18,782 nucleotides of DNA, taken from positions 1,344 through 20,125 of the forward strand of contig DHDH01000009.1 of assembly GCA_002399235.1 (NCBI GenBank), written 5' to 3'. The translations under genes and the position numbers were made by a program. The notes under the pieces were generated by a model. That model did no database searches. It was not told the origin of the DNA and saw only the letters and a program-made list of their open reading frames with translations. Below, piece after piece: positions 15,464-18,782 of the stretch (position 1 is its first letter; the number at the start of each line of letters is the position of its first letter). This stretch comes from Firmicutes bacterium UBA4881. Lineage in GTDB: Bacteria > Bacillota > DTU065.

Positions 15464-15496
15464 ATTAAATATTCCTAATGCGGAAAACAGGTTACA
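15464..15496 (-). repeat. Right terminal inverted repeat of the IS
   Basis: The counterpart of the left repeat, read on the minus strand, with the shared core CGGAAAAC at 15481-15488. Confidence 0.7.
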
Positions 15497-15519
15497 ACAA
15501 AAAAGACAAGAGTAATCTA

Positions 15520-15560
15520 AAGGGAGACACTACATTAGTCGGTGCCTCCCTTGTTCTTTA
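15520..15560 (+). terminator. Terminator, probably once belonging to nrdG
   Basis: AAGGGAG (15520-15526) pairs with CTCCCTT (15546-15552). One A-C mismatch and a CAC/GTG step extend the stem inward, and GTTCTTTATAT follows. No plus-strand gene precedes it except the dead IS and, before that, nrdG. Confidence 0.65.
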
Positions 15561-15670
15561 TATAAGCATAAATTGAATTATTGAAAAACCTAATTACAGT
15601 TATGGGGAGAAAACTTTAGCCACACAAGCTGGATCGAGTTGATGGCATTAATGTCAGAGGGGGATTTTTC

Positions 15671-15707
15671 ATACCGATGTATGTGGAAACATATCAATCG
15701 GTTTTTT
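15671..15707 (+). terminator. Terminator-like stem-loop
   Basis: ACCGAT (15673-15678) and ATCGGT (15696-15701) are exact arms, with a second pairing of five bases inside after a 2x2 internal loop, and the T run begins at the end of the right arm. It may be coincidental, because the same DNA looks like a coding remnant on the other strand. Confidence 0.4.
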
Positions 15708-15800
15708 CACTATTTTTGAGAAATGGTCGTATGTGGGAACTTGTCGAGGACATTTATCGCACATTGTTGTTCTTACTGCTGGTTTTGGAAAACTTTTATA
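15678..15800 (-). pseudogene. Possible TrmA/RlmD-type methyltransferase 3' remnant
   Basis: On the minus strand the sequence reads VKKPIDMFPHT just before losing sense, which resembles the C terminus of RNA uracil-5-methyltransferases of the TrmA/RlmD group (about xVKxxxPVDMFPHTxHVE). A second, similar stretch 50 bp away (around 15728-15742) reads DKFPHTT in another frame, so the end may be duplicated. The remainder does not align by eye with the family, and the catalytic region is absent. This is a weak identification from a short motif. Confidence 0.3.
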
Positions 15801-15998
15801 CCTTGCGTAAAAACAAATACAAGCAGCACCTTCATCAAAGTATACTAACTCATTTTTATCGTTAGGATAAAATAACTGTAATTTTTCTAGATCTCTTTAT
15901 TAATTCATGATCTAAGTACTTAGCGATTTTTCTGATTTCAATTTCTTTAAACTATGATGATGCCATAATTAGTATTATGGTATTTACGACAAGTGACT

Positions 15999-17498
15999 CT
16001 AAACACTAATAAAAGGTCGTTTTAGTTTCTTGCAAAGCCGCATAATTGTATCTTTTCCGGTAATTACTGCTATTGGGAGTCCTCCTGGAGGTTGAAGCCA
16101 CTGTCCGCTTAAGACCATATTTTTAAGACCTTTAATACGCCCGGTATGTTGTAATGATTTTCCCCGAAGAGTGGACCAAAAGCCCATATAAGCACCGCGA
16201 TAGGCATTGCAATAATGTTCATAGGTTTGAGGGCTTGCTACATCAAGTAACTTGAGCTTCCCTACCATATGAGGAAACCTGTTTTCCATTGCCTTAATTA
16301 CTGCTTCACCAATTCGCTTCTTTTCCTTTTTATAAGCTTCTTTATCTTTATATAAAGCTTCCCATGCCTTCAGTTCGTCTTGAAACTGATTAATGGCAAA
16401 GGTTATTACAGTATGGCCTTGTGGAGCAAAATCTGGTTCATAGGCATAATGCGTCATCTGCAAATGCTCTATTGGCTTTTTATTTTGCTTGATATCTACT
16501 GATTCTACAGGAAACTTAAGAGTCCGAGGAATATCTTCCATTGTGCCTTCATAACCGATTCCAACATAAATATTTGAAGCTAAGGGATAGACGTTAGGAT
16601 TGTTAAACCTCTTCTGAAATTCAGGGTCCGGATATTGTCCTTTTAATAATCGTTCATATAGAGCATTTGCATCGCAAGCAGCAATAATGAAATCGCCTTC
16701 AAAAGACTTACCATTCTTACACCTGACTTTCCGTACCATATCCCCTTTAATATCAAGGTCTACCACTTCACAGGAAGACTCTACGGTTCCCCCTAAAGAA
16801 ATGTATAGTTCTACCATTCGCTGGGCCATTGCTTTAGATCCTCCTATGGGAATTGAAGACTGCTCACCAGTGAAGACCCCTAGGGCAAAGATAATTGATG
16901 AGACACTGTATTCTCCTTCCGGCATAAATGAATAAATAGCCATTTTAATGGCCGGGTGCTTAAACTTATTAGCAAATTCCTTGAAGGTGACTTTATCATA
17001 TTTTTTCATAATCATCCCTGCATCCTTCATAGAAAACATAAACTTTATTTTTTCAACAATATTCATCATATCCATTGGCTTTCCAGCTGGCATGGAGAAG
17101 AACTGTAGTTGCTTGATGTCCTTGCAAAACTCCTCAATGATGTCTTTATCTTCTAGAGATATCTCCAACCAACTAGACTTTAACCTTTCAATATCACGAT
17201 AAAAGTGTACAGTAACATCTCCGTGCTCAACAGCCATAAAACTCTCAGGATGATAAATATTTACCCTATCAAGAGCACCTACAGTATTCCAAAGATCCCG
17301 AAGAGGTGTTCCTTCCTTTGTACCTACCAGCCAATGTATACAGCCATCAATGTGATAACCCTGACGATCCCAGCCAGTACACTCTCCACCTAAAGTATGG
17401 TGCTTCTCCAGAATAACACTTTCAAAACCATTTTTTTGGGCAAAAATACCTGCACTTAATCCAGCGACCCCTCCACCAATAATAACTATTTTTTTCAT
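15999..17498 (-). CDS. CrtI/phytoene-desaturase-like FAD oxidoreductase
   Basis: NAD(P)/FAD-dependent oxidoreductase of 499 residues in the phytoene desaturase / retinol saturase-like superfamily. The N-terminal FAD-binding Rossmann motif is IVIIGGGVAGLSAG (4-17) with the ribose-binding Glu in VILEKH, followed by GGECTGWDRQGYHIDGCIHWL, the substrate-entry region conserved in these proteins. The C terminus has NMVLSGQWLQPPGGLPIAVITGKDT, which closes the FAD site. It probably acts on a hydrophobic polyene or lipid-like substrate at the membrane face. No carotenoid synthesis genes are visible, so the substrate is unknown. ATG 17498 overlaps the stop of the broken TetR gene (TAATG), so the two form one operon. 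Confidence 0.85.
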   Translation of the reverse strand: MKKIVIIGGGVAGLSAGIFAQKNGFESVILEKHHTLGGECTGWDRQGYHIDGCIHWLVGTKEGTPLRDLWNTVGALDRVNIYHPESFMAVEHGDVTVHFYRDIERLKSSWLEISLEDKDIIEEFCKDIKQLQFFSMPAGKPMDMMNIVEKIKFMFSMKDAGMIMKKYDKVTFKEFANKFKHPAIKMAIYSFMPEGEYSVSSIIFALGVFTGEQSSIPIGGSKAMAQRMVELYISLGGTVESSCEVVDLDIKGDMVRKVRCKNGKSFEGDFIIAACDANALYERLLKGQYPDPEFQKRFNNPNVYPLASNIYVGIGYEGTMEDIPRTLKFPVESVDIKQNKKPIEHLQMTHYAYEPDFAPQGHTVITFAINQFQDELKAWEALYKDKEAYKKEKKRIGEAVIKAMENRFPHMVGKLKLLDVASPQTYEHYCNAYRGAYMGFWSTLRGKSLQHTGRIKGLKNMVLSGQWLQPPGGLPIAVITGKDTIMRLCKKLKRPFISV

Positions 17499-18027
17499 TA
17501 CAAATTCTCCTTTCGCAACTGGTCGAACTCTTGATTATTGAGCCATGAAGGCACCTGGCCGTTGGCCTCCATGGCTGATAACCCCATCTGAAAGACTCGC
17601 ATTTTTAGCAATAGTCGTCTATGTTCGTCATGAGTCCAGCCACTCATAGCTTCATCCTCAGCCATTGCCTCAAGCAAAGTATTCTCTATTGTTTCGTAAA
17701 AAGCCATATATGGATTAGGCTGTATTGACAATTCTCGAAACAATACTGGATACTCTCGAGCAAAATCCAAGCTGGCTTTTCCAATGTTTTCAAACATACT
17801 TTTTCCTTTTTGCTTTGTAAGCAATTCTTCCGATATAGCAAATACCCGCTGTACCACAGCCTCTACCAAGTCATCAACAGTAGCAAAATTAACATAGATT
17901 GGGGCGACCGAACTGTTAAGTCGATTCACCAACTTCGGGCAGTGATTCCAGAAAAGCCTTTTTCTTTAGCGACCTCTAAAGCGGCACCTACAATAGCGTT
18001 TCTATCAACTTTTGTTTTTGGCGGCAT
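17498..18027 (-). pseudogene. TetR-family regulator with a 1-bp frameshift in the HTH
   Basis: The real start is ATG 18027, six bases after AAGGAGAG. It reads MPPKTKVDRNAIVGAALEVAKEKGFSGITAR, the first helices of a TetR DNA-binding domain, and then hits TGA at about 17928. The rest continues in another frame from about 17935: LVNRLNSSVAPIYVNFATVDDLVEAVV (HTH recognition helix and helix 4), then a C-terminal ligand domain to 17498. 18027 to 17932 spans 95 bases where 96 are needed, so one base is missing, probably an A in the CGAAAG expected for Arg-Lys. Intact, the protein would be about 176 residues. The neighbouring palindrome is its likely operator and the oxidoreductase its target. Real mutation and sequencing error cannot be separated here. 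Confidence 0.87.
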
Positions 18028-18049
18028 ATTAATCTCTCCTTACATTGTG

Positions 18050-18071
18050 TTACATAACTACAGTTATATAA
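18050..18071. promoter_or_regulatory. Palindromic operator for the TetR regulator
   Basis: TTACATAACT (18050-18059) and AGTTATATAA (18062-18071) are inverted arms separated by AC, with one mismatch in ten pairs. It lies 23 bases upstream of the TetR start and touches the -10 box of the predicted minus-strand promoter. Its size and position suit an autoregulatory TetR dimer site. Confidence 0.75.
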
Positions 18072-18096
18072 TATAGTGTCATTCGATGTTTTCCAA
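18068..18096 (-). promoter_or_regulatory. Probable promoter of the tetR-oxidoreductase operon
   Basis: On the minus strand: TTGGAA (18096-18091), a 17-base spacer, and TATTAT (18073-18068). The -10 overlaps the operator, so a bound repressor would block RNA polymerase. Confidence 0.5.
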
Positions 18097-18103
18097 GTGT
18101 TAA

Positions 18104-18129
18104 TTAGAAAATAACTTATTATTTTCTAA
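18104..18129. repeat. Perfect 11-bp inverted repeat
   Basis: TTAGAAAATAA (18104-18114) and TTATTTTCTAA (18119-18129) pair without mismatch around CTTA. It is AT-only except for one pair per arm. It lies upstream of the tetR promoter and downstream of the recombinase fragment. It could be a weak terminator or a binding site. Confidence 0.6.
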
Positions 18130-18195
18130 TATATGTAATAATTTGTAAACATAAATGCCTTCTATAAATATAAAGAAATGCCGTCAAGTTTCTGA

Positions 18196-18390
18196 TTAAG
18201 GTATAATGTCTTTTGTGGCTTGGTCGCTTTCTTCATTCAAAACGGTAGCAATATTCTCTTTTAAGACTGTAAGGAAAGTGTCTTTTTCGGCTAGAACCTC
18301 GTTCATTGCTTTTACAACTGGTGTCTTTAGAACCTTTTCATTGATGGTTGGGGAAGAGCAGTCGGAACCTTTTTCTTCAGGGCGTATCAC
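18196..18390 (-). pseudogene. Internal fragment of a large serine recombinase
   Basis: The 64-codon frame reads EEKGSDCSSPTINEKVLKT, PVVKAMNEVLAEKDTF, LTVLKENIATVLNEE, SDQATKDI. This is the pattern that follows the last zinc-ribbon Cys in large Firmicute serine recombinases (C-x-xPTI-xE-xL-xxAVVKAINxxLxEKDxFLxxLxxNIxTVL), leading into the coiled coil. The catalytic resolvase domain is missing, and the frame stops just after ATKDI where relatives continue. The GTG at 18390 lies in a perfect Shine-Dalgarno AAGGAGGTGAT, but nothing suggests the fragment is a functional gene. The reading frame remains open upstream to about 18475 without resembling the family. Identification is by memory of the family pattern. 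Confidence 0.6.
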
Positions 18391-18437
18391 CTCCTTAAAA
18401 AAGCGTACTGAAATTAAATGAAGCTTATCGTCATCAG

Positions 18438-18464
18438 CAGTATGTGCAAATTTTACACATACTG
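18438..18464. repeat. 9-bp inverted repeat upstream of recombinase fragment
   Basis: CAGTATGTG (18438-18446) and CACATACTG (18456-18464) are exact inverted arms with a 9-base AT-rich loop. There is no T run on either side. Confidence 0.65.
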
Positions 18465-18532
18465 AATTCTTGTCATGTCATCCTTTATAAAAATTTTGAT
18501 ACAGATGAGTTTGTTTTTTTAATGACACTTGC

Positions 18533-18555
18533 ATAGGATGTTACATCCATCCTAT
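18533..18555. repeat. 8-bp inverted repeat
   Basis: ATAGGATG (18533-18540) and CATCCTAT (18548-18555) pair exactly around TTACATC. On the minus strand the stem is not followed by a T run. Confidence 0.6.
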
Positions 18556-18622
18556 CTCCAAAAAACTATGCTTTTATCTAATCTATCTCCTCAACCCTAC
18601 CCAATTTTTCGCCCAAAAAATT

Positions 18623-18658
18623 ACCCTCGATACGTTCCCTCATACACATATCGAGGGT
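18623..18658. repeat. 10-bp inverted repeat
   Basis: ACCCTCGATA (18623-18632) and TATCGAGGGT (18649-18658) are exact arms with a 16-base loop. On the minus strand the stem is followed by AATTTTTT, so it could terminate transcription coming from the right. Confidence 0.65.
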
Positions 18659-18754
18659 TAAAGTCGAGTGGATAGATTTACTTTCATTTTAATCCTCCAT
18701 TCCGCCGCTTTCGCTGCGGCACAAATAGTAATGAAAAAGACGGCGCGACTTTAA
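18658..18754. repeat. Nested triple inverted repeat
   Basis: Three concentric pairs of arms: TTAAAGTCG (18658-18666) with CGACTTTAA (18746-18754); TTTCATT (18682-18688) with AATGAAA (18730-18736); and GCCGC (18704-18708) with GCGGC (18716-18720). The concentric order fits a folded RNA or a MITE-like element. No gene is inside. Confidence 0.55.
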
Positions 18755-18782
18755 TCCCATGGTTTATAATATTTCTAAGAGG

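Larger units (their letters stand above)
13725..15497 (+). mobile_element. Degenerate IS1634-like insertion sequence
   Basis: About 1.77 kb bounded by imperfect inverted repeats, with one long broken transposase gene of the IS1634 group (DUF4277 N terminus plus IS4-type DDE domain). The ends match at 25 of 33 positions, including an unbroken GTTTTCCG. I see no convincing target-site duplication, and the outer limits may be off by several bases. The transposase is inactive (see the pseudogene), so this copy could move only if helped in trans. Confidence 0.82.
15498..15998. other. 501 bp intergenic region with terminators and remnants
   Basis: No intact gene that I trust. It holds one good plus-strand terminator (15520-15560), a terminator-like stem (15671-15707), a possible methyltransferase-tail remnant on the minus strand, and two short palindromes: CTAAGTACTTAG at 15912-15923 and CCATAAT-TAGT-ATTATGG at 15963-15980. 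The second lies 19 bases after the oxidoreductase stop but has no T run. Confidence 0.5.
18391..18782. other. Gene-free right edge rich in inverted repeats
   Basis: No convincing gene. Four separate inverted repeats occur: 18438-18464 (CAGTATGTG / CACATACTG), 18533-18555 (ATAGGATG / CATCCTAT), 18623-18658 (ACCCTCGATA / TATCGAGGGT), and a nested set at 18658-18754. A minus-strand frame at 18578-18643 reads MRERIEGNFLGEKLGRVEEID before TAG; it looks protein-like but is too short to call. Confidence 0.5.

Noticed and set aside
15677..15865. 62-codon plus-strand frame as a gene
   Set aside because: No ribosome binding site, it begins inside a terminator-like stem, and its composition is not protein-like; the minus strand reads better as a remnant.
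18375..18400. ATCACCTCCTT as a possible 16S rRNA 3' end
   Set aside because: The flanking bases do not match the conserved GGCTGGATCACCTCCTT context, and no rRNA sequence precedes it; on the minus strand it is simply a strong SD-like sequence.

Overview
The window looks like chromosome from an anaerobic, low-GC Firmicute, most likely in the Clostridia. The basis is AT-rich DNA, strong GGAGG-type ribosome binding sites, many TTG/GTG starts, a class III (oxygen-sensitive) ribonucleotide reductase with its radical-SAM activase, and Firmicute-style families (paired short ChrA proteins, HD-GYP with a Cache sensor, Wzz plus a separate tyrosine kinase). I cannot name a species.

Layout. 173-1843 (-) is a membrane Cache-HAMP-HD-GYP cyclic-di-GMP phosphodiesterase. 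1957-2370 (-) is a one-domain EamA transporter. 2371-2762 holds a decayed tail of an ABC exporter and the leader of a two-gene chromate-type transporter (2772-3823, +). Convergent to it, and overlapping it by 26 bp, are fetB and fetA (-), a metal-export type ABC system. Upstream of these, behind a strong terminator, is the purine salvage pair hpt-guaA (-). A 500 bp divergent promoter region separates this from nrdD (+).

7936-13659 (+) is nrdD, a small thioredoxin-like protein with an unusual Cys arrangement, a small glycine-rich membrane protein, a Wzz-type chain-length protein, a bacterial tyrosine kinase with a Tyr-rich tail, and nrdG. So nrdD and nrdG are about 3 kb apart with an exopolysaccharide control pair between them. 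Three clean terminators show that these are several transcription units.

13725-15497 is a dead IS1634-like insertion sequence: frameshift, in-frame stop and an apparent loss of the first catalytic Asp. It appears to sit between nrdG and its terminator. From 15500 to the right end the DNA looks like a landing zone. It holds a possible methyltransferase tail remnant, a CrtI-like FAD oxidoreductase (15999-17498, -) with a TetR gene broken by a 1-bp deletion in the HTH (17498-18027, -), a clear palindromic operator upstream, a fragment of a large serine recombinase (18196-18390, -), and about 350 bp of gene-free DNA full of inverted repeats.

The functional themes are nucleotide supply (hpt, guaA, nrdD/G), metal and oxyanion transport (FetAB, ChrA pair), and surface or c-di-GMP-linked behaviour (HD-GYP, Wzz/kinase). 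I found no clear new multi-gene defence or biosynthetic system. The most interesting points are the nrdD-linked CC-x3-C thioredoxin-like protein, the broken TetR with an intact operator, probable CTG starts, and the layers of gene remnants in the intergenic DNA.
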